The notes beneath the pieces are model-generated. The model did not search any database. It was not told the DNA's origin and saw only the letters and a list, made by a program, of their open reading frames with translations. From contig NZ_JACOPW010000007.1 in the NCBI RefSeq assembly GCF_015461845.1, forward strand, positions 62,001 through 126,000: DNA of 64,000 nt, in the 5' to 3' direction. A program made the position numbers and the translations under genes. Below, one piece after another: positions 27,407 through 37,086 of the stretch (positions are counted from its first letter, which is position 1; each line of letters starts with the position of its first letter). This DNA is from Pseudomonas mucoides (GTDB lineage: Bacteria > Pseudomonadota > Gammaproteobacteria > Pseudomonadales > Pseudomonadaceae).

Positions 27407-28501
27407 ATTTTCGGACTTGCCGATGTACCCCTGATCAGCCTGATTGAACTGCTCAGTGGCCTGGTTCTACTGATTATCGGCGCGGAGCTGATGGTGCGCG
27501 CGGCCGTGCGCCTGGCAGCGCGACTGCATGTGCGCCCACTGATCATCGGCCTGACCATCGTCGCCCTCGGCAGCAGTGCGCCGCAGATGGCCGTCAGCCT
27601 GCAAGCCACCCTGGCGGACAATGCCGACATTGCCGTCGGCAGCGTGATCGGCAGCAGCATCTTCAACATTCTCGTCACCCTCGGGCTCTCGGCGCTGATC
27701 ATTCCGCTGCGGGTTTCGCGCCAACTGGTGCGCCTGGATATTCCGCTGATGATCGGCGCCAGCCTGCTGGTGTTCGTGCTGGCCTGGAATGAACAACTGA
27801 CCCGCACCGATGGCATGATCCTGCTGGCGGCACTGGCGCTGTACCTGGGCTTGCTGTTGCGCCAGTCGCGGCACTCGGCCCGCCCGCCATCGAGCGATCC
27901 CCTAAGTCAGGCCGCGCCCTGGTTCAGCAGCCTGCTGATGATCGTGGCGGGGCTGGCGATGCTGGTCTACGCCGGGCATCTGCTGCTGGGCGCCGCCGTG
28001 GTGGTGGCAACCGACCTTGGATTGTCGGAACGGATCATCGGCCTGACCATCGTCGCCATCAGCACCTCCCTGCCGGAACTCGCCACCTCCCTGATCGCCG
28101 CCCTGCGCGGTCAGCGCGACATTGCCGTGGGTAACGTGATCGGCAGCAACCTGTTCAACCTGTTGGGCGTGCTCGGCGTGACAGCGTTGATCGCGCCGTC
28201 ACCGCTGTCGGTATCACCCAACGCCCTGGATTTCGACTTGCCGGTGATGCTCGGCGTCGCGGTGTTGTGCCTGCCGTTGTTCTACACCGGCTACCGGGTG
28301 ACCCGGGCCGAAGGTTTGCTGTGCCTGGGTTTGTACCTGGCTTACGGGCTGCACGTGGTGTCGTTCACCACCGGCATGCCGCTGGCCGGCAAGCTCGAAC
28401 ACCTGATGCTGTTTTTCGTTCTGCCGGCGCTGGTGGCGTTTTTGCTGTTCACGTCGCTGCTCGCCTGGCGTCGCCAACACCACAAGAGGGATGTGCCATG
28501 A
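27407..28501 (+). CDS. CaCA-family calcium/sodium antiporter, apparent ATT start
   Basis: Ion antiporter of the YrbG type, with two inverted repeats each carrying an alpha motif (VALGSSAPQMAVSL and VAISTSLPELATSL). The first ATG (27491) would remove the first membrane helix, IELLSGLVLLIIGAELM. No ATG, GTG or TTG exists upstream in frame. An ATT at 27407 lies 8 nt after GGAG (27395-27398) and gives 364 residues beginning IFGLADVPLISLIELL. The start is inferred. The 3' end overlaps the next gene (ATGA). Confidence 0.82.
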   Translation: MFGLADVPLISLIELLSGLVLLIIGAELMVRAAVRLAARLHVRPLIIGLTIVALGSSAPQMAVSLQATLADNADIAVGSVIGSSIFNILVTLGLSALIIPLRVSRQLVRLDIPLMIGASLLVFVLAWNEQLTRTDGMILLAALALYLGLLLRQSRHSARPPSSDPLSQAAPWFSSLLMIVAGLAMLVYAGHLLLGAAVVVATDLGLSERIIGLTIVAISTSLPELATSLIAALRGQRDIAVGNVIGSNLFNLLGVLGVTALIAPSPLSVSPNALDFDLPVMLGVAVLCLPLFYTGYRVTRAEGLLCLGLYLAYGLHVVSFTTGMPLAGKLEHLMLFFVLPALVAFLLFTSLLAWRRQHHKRDVP

Positions 28502-28878
28502 CCGACAATAAAAAACCTGGCGTTGAAGTCCGCCGCCAAGTGATGGGCGACGCTTTCGTCGACCGCGCACTGGGCAATGCCACCGAATTCACCCAGCCGT
28601 TGCAGGATTTCGTCAATGAACACGCGTGGGGCGCTGTGTGGAACCGCGAAGGCCTGGAACTGAAAACCCGCAGCCTGATCACCCTCGCCGCGCTGACCGC
28701 GCTGAAGTGCCCGCAGGAATTGAAAGGCCATGTGCGCGGTGCATTGAACAACGGCTGCACCGTGGAAGAGATTCGTGAAACGCTGCTGCATTGCGCGGTG
28801 TATGCCGGTGCGCCGGCGGCGATAGATGCATTTCGGGCGGCGCAGGAAGTGATTGAGAGTTATCAGAAGCCGGAATAA
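28498..28878 (+). CDS. Carboxymuconolactone decarboxylase family protein (PcaC-like)
   Basis: It has 126 residues of the CMD/AhpD-like fold and closely resembles 4-carboxymuconolactone decarboxylase (PcaC) in length and in motifs such as RSLITLAALTALKCPQELKGHV and HCAVYAGAPAAIDAFR. No other protocatechuate genes are nearby, so the pathway role is uncertain. The ATG overlaps the antiporter stop by 4 nt. Confidence 0.85.
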   Translation: MTDNKKPGVEVRRQVMGDAFVDRALGNATEFTQPLQDFVNEHAWGAVWNREGLELKTRSLITLAALTALKCPQELKGHVRGALNNGCTVEEIRETLLHCAVYAGAPAAIDAFRAAQEVIESYQKPE

Positions 28879-28951
28879 AAATCCGGCATTTGTGGTGATT
28901 GTTCAGCCGTCATCGGGAGCAGGCCCTGAAAAACAACCCAAAATCCCAGGG

Positions 28952-29893
28952 CTAGATCCACCCACCCCACTGCAACAAAAAGATCCCGACGTTGGTGGTC
29001 ACCGCCGCCATCAACGTGGTGATGACGATGATCGCCGCCGCCAGTTCATGATTCCCCTCAGCCTGACGGGCCATCACAAAACTGGCCGCCGCCGTCGGGC
29101 TGCCAAAATACAAAAACAGAATCCCCAACTCCGCCCCACGAAAGCCCCACAGCCACGCCCCAAGGGTCGCCAGCACCGGCAGGCCGATCATCTTCACCAG
29201 GCTGGAACTGAGCGCCATATCGCCGCTCTTGCGCAGCGCCGCCAGCGACAGCGTGCCGCCAATGCAAATCAACGCCAGCGGCAATGTGGTCTGCGCCAGG
29301 TACTGCCCGGACGTCTCCAGCCACCCCGGCAAACCGATCTTGAAATAGGCAAACGGCGCCGCCGCGAATACGCTGATGATCAGCGGATTGCCCATCACGC
29401 TTTTGCAGATGCTCCACGGATCGGACTTGATCACCGGGCTGTACACCGCCAGCACAATGGTCGACAGCGTGTTGTAGAACAGGATCACCAGCGCCGCGAG
29501 AATCGCCCCGAGGGAAATCCCGTAGGCGCCGTACATGCTCGCCGCCAGCGCCAGGCCGATGACCCCGTTGTTGCCGCGAAACGCGCCTTGGGTATAAATC
29601 CCCCGGTCTTCGCGCGGGCACTTCCAGATCGCCCAGACCCAGGCAATGGCGAAACTCACCAGCGTGGCCATCGAGAAGTAGATCAGCAGCGCCGGTTGCA
29701 GCGCCGCGTGCAGGTCCGCATGCAGAATGCCCAGAAACAGCAACGCCGGCATGGTGACGTTGAACACCAGGGCCGACGCGGTGTGGATGAAATTGTCGTT
29801 GATCCAGCCAATGCGCTTGAGCAGCACACCCAGAAACAGCATGGCAAACACCGGCGCGGTGATGTTCAGTGTTTCGAGGAAGATTGCCAGCAT
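28952..29893 (-). CDS. AEC (auxin efflux carrier) family transporter
   Basis: Inner-membrane transporter of the AEC family, whose bacterial members include malonate and malate permeases. It has 313 residues, about ten hydrophobic segments in two five-helix halves, with the FNVTMPALLFLGIL and CIGGTLSL motifs. It is convergent with the PcaC-like gene. The substrate cannot be told from sequence. Confidence 0.85.
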   Translation of the reverse strand: MLAIFLETLNITAPVFAMLFLGVLLKRIGWINDNFIHTASALVFNVTMPALLFLGILHADLHAALQPALLIYFSMATLVSFAIAWVWAIWKCPREDRGIYTQGAFRGNNGVIGLALAASMYGAYGISLGAILAALVILFYNTLSTIVLAVYSPVIKSDPWSICKSVMGNPLIISVFAAAPFAYFKIGLPGWLETSGQYLAQTTLPLALICIGGTLSLAALRKSGDMALSSSLVKMIGLPVLATLGAWLWGFRGAELGILFLYFGSPTAAASFVMARQAEGNHELAAAIIVITTLMAAVTTNVGIFLLQWGGWI

Positions 29894-29968
29894 GCCGAGG
29901 GGAACCTTGGGTGAGCGTCGTTAGGGGGCTAATAATAAGCCACTCAGCCCTTCGGCGTCTGTTAGACC

Positions 29969-30064
29969 GCAATCGCGAGCAAGCTCGCTCCCACATTTGT
30001 CCTGCGAAAAACACACAATCTGCGCACGACGAAAATCCCGGAGGGAGCGAGCTTGCTCGCGATG
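29969..30064. repeat. REP pair (BIME) between AEC gene and garD
   Basis: Inverted copies of the GCGAGCAAGCTCGCTCCC motif flank about 45 nt. They lie in the intergenic region upstream of the AEC gene and downstream of garD. Confidence 0.85.
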
Positions 30065-30079
30065 AACGATAACGCGGTC

Positions 30080-31633
30080 TCAGGTGATCGGCGCAGGGTT
30101 GAACAGGGTGATGTCGTTATGCAGCTTGTGCTGCTCGGCCCACGTCTGCTTCTTGCCACTGGCCACGTCCAGGTAGTAGTGGAACAACTCCCAGCCGAGG
30201 TCTTCGATCGACGCCCGCCCGGTGGCAATCCGCCCCGCATCGATGTCGATCAAATCCGGCCAGCGCTGCGCCAGTTCCGTACGGGTTGACACCTTCACCA
30301 CCGGCGCCATCGCCAAGCCATACGGCGTACCACGGCCGGTGGTGAACACGTGCAGGTTCATCCCCGCCGCCAACTGCAACGTCCCGCAGACAAAGTCACT
30401 GGCCGGGGTTGCGCAGAAGATCAGGCCCTTGCGCTTGAAACGCTCGCCAGGGCCAAGCACCCCATTGATCGCGCTGCTGCCGGACTTGACGATCGAGCCC
30501 AGGGATTTCTCGACGATGTTCGACAACCCGCCCTTCTTGTTGCCCGGCGTGGTGTTGGCGCTACGGTCCGCTTCGCCCTTGGCCAGATACCGGTCGTACC
30601 AGTCCATTTCCCGCACCAGTTCCTGAGCGACTTCTTGAGTTTCCGCTCGCGAGGTCAGCAAGTAGATCGCGTCGCGCACTTCAGTCACTTCGGAAAACAT
30701 CACCGTCGCACCGGCACGCAGCAACAAGTCCGAGGCATAACCCAGCGCCGGGTTAGCGGTGATGCCGGAGAACGCATCACTGCCGCCGCACTGCATGCCC
30801 AGAATCAGCTCGGACGCCGGCACGGTTTCCCGGCGGCGCTGATCGAGCTTCTTTAAACGGGTTTCGGCCAGCGCCATGATCTGCTCGATCATCTCGGTGA
30901 AACCGTGACTCGAATCCTGCAGGCGGTACAACCACGGCTCGCTCAGATCCACCGAGCTGTCGTTCTCGTGCATCACCTGCCCGGCCTGCAATTTCTCGCA
31001 ACCCAGGCTGATCACCAACGCTTCGCCACCCAGGTTCGGGTTACGCGCCAGGTTGCGCACAGTACGAATCGGGATGTACGCATCGGCCGCCGTAATCGCC
31101 ACACCACAGCCGTAGCTGTGGGTCAGCGCGACCACGTCGTCGACGTTCGGGTACTTGGGCAGCAACTCGTCCTTGATGCGCTTGACCGCATGATCCAGCA
31201 CACCGGTGACGCACTGAACGGTCGTGGTAATCCCCAGGATATTGCGTGTGCCGACAGTGCCGTCGGCGTTGCGATAACCCTCGAACGTATAGCCGTCGAG
31301 CGGGGCTTGCGCCGCCGGCACTTCGGTGGACAGCGGCAAGCTGTCCAGCGGCGGCGCGGTGGGCATGCGCAGTTGATCTTCCTTGACCCAGCTGCCGCGC
31401 GGAATCGGCTGCAACGCGTAGCCAATAGTCTGGCCGTAACGAATCACCTGCCCGCCTTCGGGAATGTCTTCCAGCGTGACTTTGTGGCTTTGTGGCACGA
31501 AGTCCACGGTCACCAGGCCATCGGGAAACTCGGTGCCGGCCGGCACGCCCTGGTCATTGACCACGATCACTACGTTGTCCCGCTCGTGCAGGCGGATGTA
31601 GCGCGGCGAGTCGGAATGTTCAATCAACTGCAT
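30080..31633 (-). CDS. garD: Galactarate dehydratase GarD
   Basis: Dehydrates D-galactarate to 5-keto-4-deoxy-glucarate. It has 517 residues, close to E. coli GarD (about 523), with a SAF-type N-terminal domain (about 1-95), the linker DGYTFEGYRNADGTVGTRN, the HSYGCGVAI region and the C-terminal CGGSDAFSGITANPA and PASDFVCGT motifs. The ATG follows GAGGAG. It is the last gene of a four-gene catabolic operon, 11 nt after the permease gene. Confidence 0.93.
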   Translation of the reverse strand: MQLIEHSDSPRYIRLHERDNVVIVVNDQGVPAGTEFPDGLVTVDFVPQSHKVTLEDIPEGGQVIRYGQTIGYALQPIPRGSWVKEDQLRMPTAPPLDSLPLSTEVPAAQAPLDGYTFEGYRNADGTVGTRNILGITTTVQCVTGVLDHAVKRIKDELLPKYPNVDDVVALTHSYGCGVAITAADAYIPIRTVRNLARNPNLGGEALVISLGCEKLQAGQVMHENDSSVDLSEPWLYRLQDSSHGFTEMIEQIMALAETRLKKLDQRRRETVPASELILGMQCGGSDAFSGITANPALGYASDLLLRAGATVMFSEVTEVRDAIYLLTSRAETQEVAQELVREMDWYDRYLAKGEADRSANTTPGNKKGGLSNIVEKSLGSIVKSGSSAINGVLGPGERFKRKGLIFCATPASDFVCGTLQLAAGMNLHVFTTGRGTPYGLAMAPVVKVSTRTELAQRWPDLIDIDAGRIATGRASIEDLGWELFHYYLDVASGKKQTWAEQHKLHNDITLFNPAPIT

Positions 31634-31644
31634 GACGCCGCTCC

Positions 31645-33024
31645 TCAGGAATGCGCTTGTGACAATTTGTTGTTTTTTTCAGGACCGCTGACTGGCGGCT
31701 CCTTGAGTACCACGCGTTTGATCGGACCAACGATCACCAGGTAGCTGAACACCGCCACCAGTGCGTTGCAACCGACAAACACCAGCGCCCATTTGAACGA
31801 GCCGGTGGAGCTGATGATGTAGCCGATCACGATTGGCGTGGTGATCGACGCGATGTTGCCGAACATGTTGAACAGGCCGCCACTCAAACCGGCGATCTGT
31901 TTTGGCGAGGTATCGGACACCACGGCCCAGCCCAACGCGCCCACTCCTTTGCCGAAGAAGGCCAGGGCCATGAAGCCCACGACCATCCATTCGATGTCGA
32001 CGTAGTTGCAAGCCACGATGCTGCTGGACACCAGCAGGCCCGCGATGATCGGCGCCTTGCGGGCGAAGGTCAGGGAGTGGCCCTTGCGCAGCAGGTAGTC
32101 GGAAATCACACCGCCCAACACACCACCGATAAAACCGCAGATCGCCGGCAACGAGGCAATGAAACCGGCCTTGAGGATGGTCATGCCGCGTTCTTGCACC
32201 AGATACACCGGGAACCAGGTCAGGAAGAAGTAGGTGATGGCGTTGATGCAATACTGGCTCAGGTAGACGCCGAGCATCATGCGATTGGTCAGCAGCTGAC
32301 GCACGTAGTCCCATTTCGGGCCTTCAGCCGGTTTGCCGGCGGCTTGCCCTTTGCCTTTGTCCTGGTCCATGTCGACCATGCCGCCGTTCTCGGCGATGTG
32401 CTTGAACTCGGCCTCGTTGATCATCGGGTGCTGACGCGGACTGTGGATAACTTTCAGCCAGATCAGCGAGAACACGATGCCGATGCTGCCCATCACCACA
32501 AACACATGCTGCCAGCCGAACGTGTAGACGATCCAGCCCATCAGCGGTGCAAACAGAACGGTGGCGAAGTATTGCGCCGAGTTGAAGATCGCAGACGCAG
32601 TACCGCGTTCAGCGGTCGGGAACCAGGCCGCAACGATGCGTGCGTTACCAGGGAAGGATGGCGCTTCGGCCAGGCCGACGAGGAAGCGCAGCATGAACAG
32701 CGCAACGATCGCCGTGGACATGCCGAACTCACCGACGTAGCCCTGGAGCACGGTGAACAGCGACCAGGTGAAGATGCTCAGTGCGTAGACTTTTTTCGAG
32801 CCGAAACGGTCCAGCAGCCAGCCACCGGGAATTTGCCCGGCCACGTAGGCCCAACCGAATGCAGAGAAGATATAACCGAGAGTGACCGCGTCGATGCCGA
32901 GGTCTTTTTGCAGGCTCGAGCCCGCAATGGCGATGGTAGCCCGGTCGGCGTAGTTGATCGTGGTCACCAGGAAAAGCATGAGCAGGATCAAATAGCGGAC
33001 ATGGGTCGGCTTGGTCGCTTGCAT
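31645..33024 (-). CDS. MFS galactarate/glucarate permease (GudP/GarP type)
   Basis: Twelve-helix MFS transporter of the anion:cation symporter family. It has 459 residues and strongly resembles GudP/GarP, with TTINYADRATIAIAGSSL in helix 1 and GQIPGGWLLDRFGSKKVY between helices 2 and 3. A cytoplasmic loop around residues 205-225 carries acidic and basic residues. It is encoded between the semialdehyde dehydrogenase and garD, which supports hexarate uptake. Confidence 0.92.
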   Translation of the reverse strand: MQATKPTHVRYLILLMLFLVTTINYADRATIAIAGSSLQKDLGIDAVTLGYIFSAFGWAYVAGQIPGGWLLDRFGSKKVYALSIFTWSLFTVLQGYVGEFGMSTAIVALFMLRFLVGLAEAPSFPGNARIVAAWFPTAERGTASAIFNSAQYFATVLFAPLMGWIVYTFGWQHVFVVMGSIGIVFSLIWLKVIHSPRQHPMINEAEFKHIAENGGMVDMDQDKGKGQAAGKPAEGPKWDYVRQLLTNRMMLGVYLSQYCINAITYFFLTWFPVYLVQERGMTILKAGFIASLPAICGFIGGVLGGVISDYLLRKGHSLTFARKAPIIAGLLVSSSIVACNYVDIEWMVVGFMALAFFGKGVGALGWAVVSDTSPKQIAGLSGGLFNMFGNIASITTPIVIGYIISSTGSFKWALVFVGCNALVAVFSYLVIVGPIKRVVLKEPPVSGPEKNNKLSQAHS

Positions 33025-33113
33025 GTAGATGTACTCCCACTGATTATTTTTATGCGCGGGTGGAACTATTTACAGGGGTTGCGGCATCGATGCCGATACC
33101 GCGGCGTTTCCTG

Positions 33114-34559
33114 TCAGGAGCCGATGTAAGAGGTCTTCACCACGGTGTAGAACTCTTGCGCATAGCGACCTTGCTCGCGGGATCCATAGGATGAACCTTT
33201 ACGCCCGCCGAATGGAACGTGGTAATCCACGCCTGCGGTCGGCAGGTTGACCATCACCATCCCGGCCTGGGAATGGCGCTTGAAGTGGTTGGCGTACTTC
33301 AACGAGGTGGTCGCGATACCCGCCGACAGACCGAACTCGGTGTCGTTGGCCATGGCCAGTGCCGCTTCGTAATCCGCGACGCGAACCACGTTGGCCACCG
33401 GACCGAAGATCTCTTCGCGGCTGATGCGCATCGCGGCTTCGCTGTCGGCAAACAGCGTTGGCGCGAGGTAATAGCCTTCGGTGTCGCAGGTCACCAGACC
33501 ACCGCCACTGACCAGACGCGCACCTTCGGACTGGCCGATGTCGATGTACTTCATGTCTTGCTCAAGCTGAGCCTGGGAAACCACGGGACCAATGTCAGTA
33601 CCGGTTTTCAGCGCATGGCCGACCTTGATCGACTTCATGCGTTCGGCCACGGCTTCGACGAATTTGTCGTGGATGCCGGCCGTCACGATGAAACGGCTGG
33701 AAGCAGTGCAACGCTGACCGGTGGAGTAGAACGCGCTCTGCACCGACAGCTCGACCGCTTGCTTGAGGTCAGCGTCGTCGAGAATGATCTGCGGGTTCTT
33801 GCCGCCCATTTCCAGCTGAACCTTGGCTTGACGCGATACACAGCTGACCGCGATCTGACGACCGACACCGACGGAACCGGTGAAGCTGATGCCGTCGACT
33901 TTCGGGCTCTGCACCAGCGCATCGCCGACCACCCGACCGCTGCCCATCACCAGGTTGAACACGCCAGCCGGGAAGCCTGCGCGGGAGATGATTTCGGCCA
34001 GGGCCCAGGCGCAACCGGGTACCAGATCCGCTGGTTTCAGCACGACGCAGTTACCGTACGCCAGGGCCGGGGCGATTTTCCACGCGGGGATGGCGATCGG
34101 GAAGTTCCACGGGGTGATCAGGCCAACCACGCCCAATGCTTCGCGAGTCACTTCAACGTTCACACCCGGGCGTACCGACGGCAAATAGTCGCCGGACAGA
34201 CGCAGGGTTTCACCAGCGAAGAACTTGAAGATGTTACCGGCGCGAGTCACTTCGCCGATGGCTTCAGGCAGGGTCTTGCCTTCTTCACGGGCCAGCAAGG
34301 TACCGAGTTCTTCGCGACGGGCGAGGATTTCAGTACCGACTTTATCCAGCGAGTCGTGACGTGCCTGAATGCCCGACGTCGACCAGGCCGGGAACGCGGC
34401 GCGAGCGGCGTCGATGGCGGCGTGGACTTGAGCCAGATCGGCTTTGGCGTAGTGACCGATGGTGTCGGTCAGTTCGGACGGGTTGATGTTGGCGCAGTAA
34501 TCACTGCCCGCCACCCATGCACCGTTGATGTAGTTATCAAAACGCTTTGCATCTGCCAC
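33114..34559 (-). CDS. Alpha-ketoglutaric semialdehyde dehydrogenase (aldehyde dehydrogenase)
   Basis: NAD(P)-dependent oxidation of 2,5-dioxopentanoate to 2-oxoglutarate, the last step of the glucarate/galactarate route. It has 481 residues, with the catalytic Cys in STGQRCTASSRF, the general-base Glu in LEMGGKNPQI and the cofactor motif FTGSVGVG. I chose the GTG at 34559 because it lies 7 nt after GAGGAG; an earlier GTG at 34574 overlaps that site. Assignment to this substrate rests on the operon. Confidence 0.88.
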   Translation of the reverse strand: MADAKRFDNYINGAWVAGSDYCANINPSELTDTIGHYAKADLAQVHAAIDAARAAFPAWSTSGIQARHDSLDKVGTEILARREELGTLLAREEGKTLPEAIGEVTRAGNIFKFFAGETLRLSGDYLPSVRPGVNVEVTREALGVVGLITPWNFPIAIPAWKIAPALAYGNCVVLKPADLVPGCAWALAEIISRAGFPAGVFNLVMGSGRVVGDALVQSPKVDGISFTGSVGVGRQIAVSCVSRQAKVQLEMGGKNPQIILDDADLKQAVELSVQSAFYSTGQRCTASSRFIVTAGIHDKFVEAVAERMKSIKVGHALKTGTDIGPVVSQAQLEQDMKYIDIGQSEGARLVSGGGLVTCDTEGYYLAPTLFADSEAAMRISREEIFGPVANVVRVADYEAALAMANDTEFGLSAGIATTSLKYANHFKRHSQAGMVMVNLPTAGVDYHVPFGGRKGSSYGSREQGRYAQEFYTVVKTSYIGS

Positions 34560-34619
34560 AACAATTCTCCTCACGCAAAAGGCCGCTGATCACTCAGCGG
34601 CCCTGTTAAATCGGATGTG

Positions 34620-35531
34620 TTACTGCGCACCTTGCTTGTCGATCAGCGCGGCGAGCATTTCGTACTCTTCGGCCGTCAGATCGGTCAGCGGTGCACGCAC
34701 AGGACCTGCGTCGTAACCGGCAATTTTTGCCCCGGCCTTGACGATGCTCACCGCGTAGCCGGCTTTGCGGTTACGGATGTCCAGGTAGGGGAGGAAGAAG
34801 TCGTCGATGATCTTGCCAACGGTGGCGTGATCTTCGCGAGCGATGGCGTGGTAAAAATCCATCGCGGTTTTCGGGATGAAGTTGAACACCGCCGAGGAGT
34901 AAACCGGCACGCCCAGGGCTTTGTAAGCAGCGGCGTAGACTTCAGCGGTCGGCAAACCGCCCAGGTAGCTGAAGCGATCGCCGAGGCGACGACGGATCGA
35001 CACCATCAGTTCGATATCGCCCAGGCCATCTTTGTAGCCGATCAGGTTCGGGCAGCGCTCGGCCAGACGTTCCAGCAAAGGAGCGGTCAGGCGGCAGACG
35101 TTACGGTTGTAAACCACCACGCCGATTTTCACCGATTTGCACACGGCTTCAACGTGGGCGGCAACGCCGTCCTGGCTGGCTTCGGTCAGGTAGTGCGGCA
35201 GCAGCAACAGGCCTTTGGCGCCCAGGCGCTCGGCTTCCTGTGCGTACTCGATGGCTTGACGGGTCGAACCGCCCACGCCGGCCAGGATCGGCACGCTGGT
35301 TTCGCAGGTGTCGACGGCAGTCTTGATGATTTCCGAATATTCGCTGGCCGCCAGAGAGAAGAACTCACCGGTGCCGCCCGCGGCGAACAACGCCGTGGCG
35401 CCGTATGGGGCCAGCCATTCGAGACGCTTGATGTAGCCCGCGCGATGGAAATCGCCCTGAGCATTGAAATCGGTGACCGGGAAAGACAACAGGCCGGAAG
35501 AGAGGATGGACTTCAGTTCTTGTGGATTCAT
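34620..35531 (-). CDS. 5-dehydro-4-deoxyglucarate dehydratase
   Basis: DapA-superfamily aldolase-type enzyme that dehydrates and decarboxylates 5-keto-4-deoxyglucarate to 2,5-dioxopentanoate. It has 303 residues, with the Schiff-base Lys in LIGYKDGLGD and the Tyr in VVYNRNVCRL. It is the first gene of the operon, reading toward the dehydrogenase, permease and garD. It has its promoter in the 236-nt interval shared with the divergent phospholipase-like gene. Confidence 0.92.
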   Translation of the reverse strand: MNPQELKSILSSGLLSFPVTDFNAQGDFHRAGYIKRLEWLAPYGATALFAAGGTGEFFSLAASEYSEIIKTAVDTCETSVPILAGVGGSTRQAIEYAQEAERLGAKGLLLLPHYLTEASQDGVAAHVEAVCKSVKIGVVVYNRNVCRLTAPLLERLAERCPNLIGYKDGLGDIELMVSIRRRLGDRFSYLGGLPTAEVYAAAYKALGVPVYSSAVFNFIPKTAMDFYHAIAREDHATVGKIIDDFFLPYLDIRNRKAGYAVSIVKAGAKIAGYDAGPVRAPLTDLTAEEYEMLAALIDKQGAQ

Positions 35532-35590
35532 TATTCGAACACCCTGAGTAGCAACGTATGTGTGTGAGGAAACCGTTCAGCTTTCGCCGA

Positions 35591-35610
35591 GTTGTAGGTC
35601 ATCGTACAAC
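35591..35610. promoter_or_regulatory. Predicted GntR/FadR-type operator of the galactarate operon
   Basis: The palindrome GTTGTAGGTCATCGTACAAC lies 59 nt upstream of the first operon gene. Its right half read in reverse, GTTGTACGATGACC, matches 13 of 14 bases of GTTGTACGATCACC at 38210-38223 before the FadR-like regulator gene. GT..AC arms are typical of GntR-family sites. Confidence 0.6.
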
Positions 35611-35707
35611 TTAAATAATAACCGTCAACTGCATTTCATCGCCGTCTGCATTTTTATGTAGGAGAGGTTCTGTCCTTGACGTAGGAAATTTCTGGGCTAA
35701 GATCGAA

Positions 35708-35731
35708 TTAACTGTATATGCATACAGTTAA
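35708..35731 (+). promoter_or_regulatory. Predicted LexA (SOS) box
   Basis: CTGTATATGCATACAG fits CTG-N10-CAG with the AT-rich centre of LexA boxes. The arms extend to 10-bp perfect inverted repeats (TTAACTGTAT / ATACAGTTAA) around ATGC. It lies 37 nt before the ATG at 35768, placed to block that promoter. It is less likely to act on the divergent operon, whose start is 177 nt away. Confidence 0.8.
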
Positions 35732-35767
35732 TTTGAAATCTGCCTACGACATATCAAGGAGCTAGAA

Positions 35768-37072
35768 ATGTCAGGTCTACACACTCAATCCCAGGAAAAA
35801 CCCAAGCAGGTCATTACCGTTCTGGATGATCTTTTCAATGAGCACGGCATTGCCATCAGTGGCCATGAATTGCTGGTGCTGCACTTGGGCACACCTCACA
35901 ACCACGCTCCTCAACCGTCCACCTCCCCTTCCGGCAAAGCCTTGAATGGCAAGCCGCCACTGAGGTTCGAGGGGGGTGAACACACGGCTATCGGGGATGG
36001 CACCCTGCTGCGTTTCATCAAGGATGCCCCCGCGATCCCGGCCTCACAGGTCGAACTGCATTTGCCCAACGGGCTGGCGCTGACCTATGGCCAGGTTGTT
36101 GCGCTGGGCGGTGATTTCTACGGAATTCCCGAGCAACCGATCAGCGAAGGCGCCACCGCTCCGGACCGAGTCCAGCGCTTCTCCAACGCATTCAACTCGC
36201 TGGCGGTGCTGCCGGCCGCGAATGCCGAGGCCAAGCTGATCCTCGGGGTCATGCAAAAGGAAATCGCCGCCGTGAAGCAGGCGATCCAGGACGGCAAACA
36301 GCCTCACGAGGTCTATGACGCCCTCGGAGATACGTTGTCGGAGGAGTGGAACAAGATCACCGGCGGCGGCAGTTTCGTCTCGGCGCTATTCCCGTTGGGG
36401 CGTTATCTGAAACTCGCCGCCAACAATACTGACCACTTTGCCGAAGGGGCACTGGCAGCCTATATCGCCGGCCACACTACGGCCGTGCAGCAAGCCGTGC
36501 TGGCGAAAAACAGTGGTGATGAAAAACTGCTGGAAATCGCCTACGCGATGAATGCGTTTGCCGATCATTACCTGACTGACCTGTTTTCCGCGGGCCACCT
36601 GCGTGTACCGCGCAAGCAACTGGCGGCGGTGGTCACACCCAGCGACCTGGGCTCGTTGATCACCCGTTTCATGCACGACGAAGACAGCAAGTTCGGCCTC
36701 AATGTGCGTAATGGCAACGCCGATCAATGGCGCGCGTATGGCGACAAACGCTATTTCGACGCGATCGACAGCGCCAATCGCGTGCAGGTCAATCAAGCGG
36801 TTCAGCTGTCTGCGGATGAGATCTTCACGGCGTACCTCAGCGGTGTCGCTCCATCGCCCAGCAACTTCAGCGCCTTGAAAAAGCTGCCGGACTTGCAAGC
36901 CGCGCTGAACCCGGCCGGCAATTTCTCGCCGCTGTTCAGGGTCGAGGGCAGCAAGGTGCTGCGGCGCAAGGACGTCAACAACCTGAACGACACCGCCACC
37001 ATCGACGACTGGTGGGGCTGGAGCACTTATTTGCTGCTCAAGGACTACACACCCACCGGCAACGTTGCCTGA
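35768..37072 (+). CDS. Zinc-dependent phospholipase C-like protein, predicted SOS-controlled
   Basis: It has 434 residues, probably a metal-dependent phospholipase of the P1 nuclease/phospholipase C fold. D222-x13-H236 and H267-x3-D271-x5-H277 (in NAFADHYLTDLFSAGHL) reproduce the spacing of the zinc ligands D55/H69 and H118/D122/H128 of Bacillus cereus PLC. H72 in GGEHTAIGD could match H14. No signal peptide or membrane helix is visible, so secretion, if any, needs another route. The ATG follows CAAGGAG. The LexA box lies just upstream, and a 63-residue gene follows after 14 nt. Specificity is unknown. Confidence 0.65.
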   Translation: MSGLHTQSQEKPKQVITVLDDLFNEHGIAISGHELLVLHLGTPHNHAPQPSTSPSGKALNGKPPLRFEGGEHTAIGDGTLLRFIKDAPAIPASQVELHLPNGLALTYGQVVALGGDFYGIPEQPISEGATAPDRVQRFSNAFNSLAVLPAANAEAKLILGVMQKEIAAVKQAIQDGKQPHEVYDALGDTLSEEWNKITGGGSFVSALFPLGRYLKLAANNTDHFAEGALAAYIAGHTTAVQQAVLAKNSGDEKLLEIAYAMNAFADHYLTDLFSAGHLRVPRKQLAAVVTPSDLGSLITRFMHDEDSKFGLNVRNGNADQWRAYGDKRYFDAIDSANRVQVNQAVQLSADEIFTAYLSGVAPSPSNFSALKKLPDLQAALNPAGNFSPLFRVEGSKVLRRKDVNNLNDTATIDDWWGWSTYLLLKDYTPTGNVA

Positions 37073-37086
37073 TAAGGAGATCCATG

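Noticed and set aside
30080..37072. LexA box as a control site for the galactarate operon
   Set aside because: The box is 177 nt from the operon's first codon but only 37 nt from the divergent phospholipase-like gene, and the operon has its own operator-like palindrome closer to its start.
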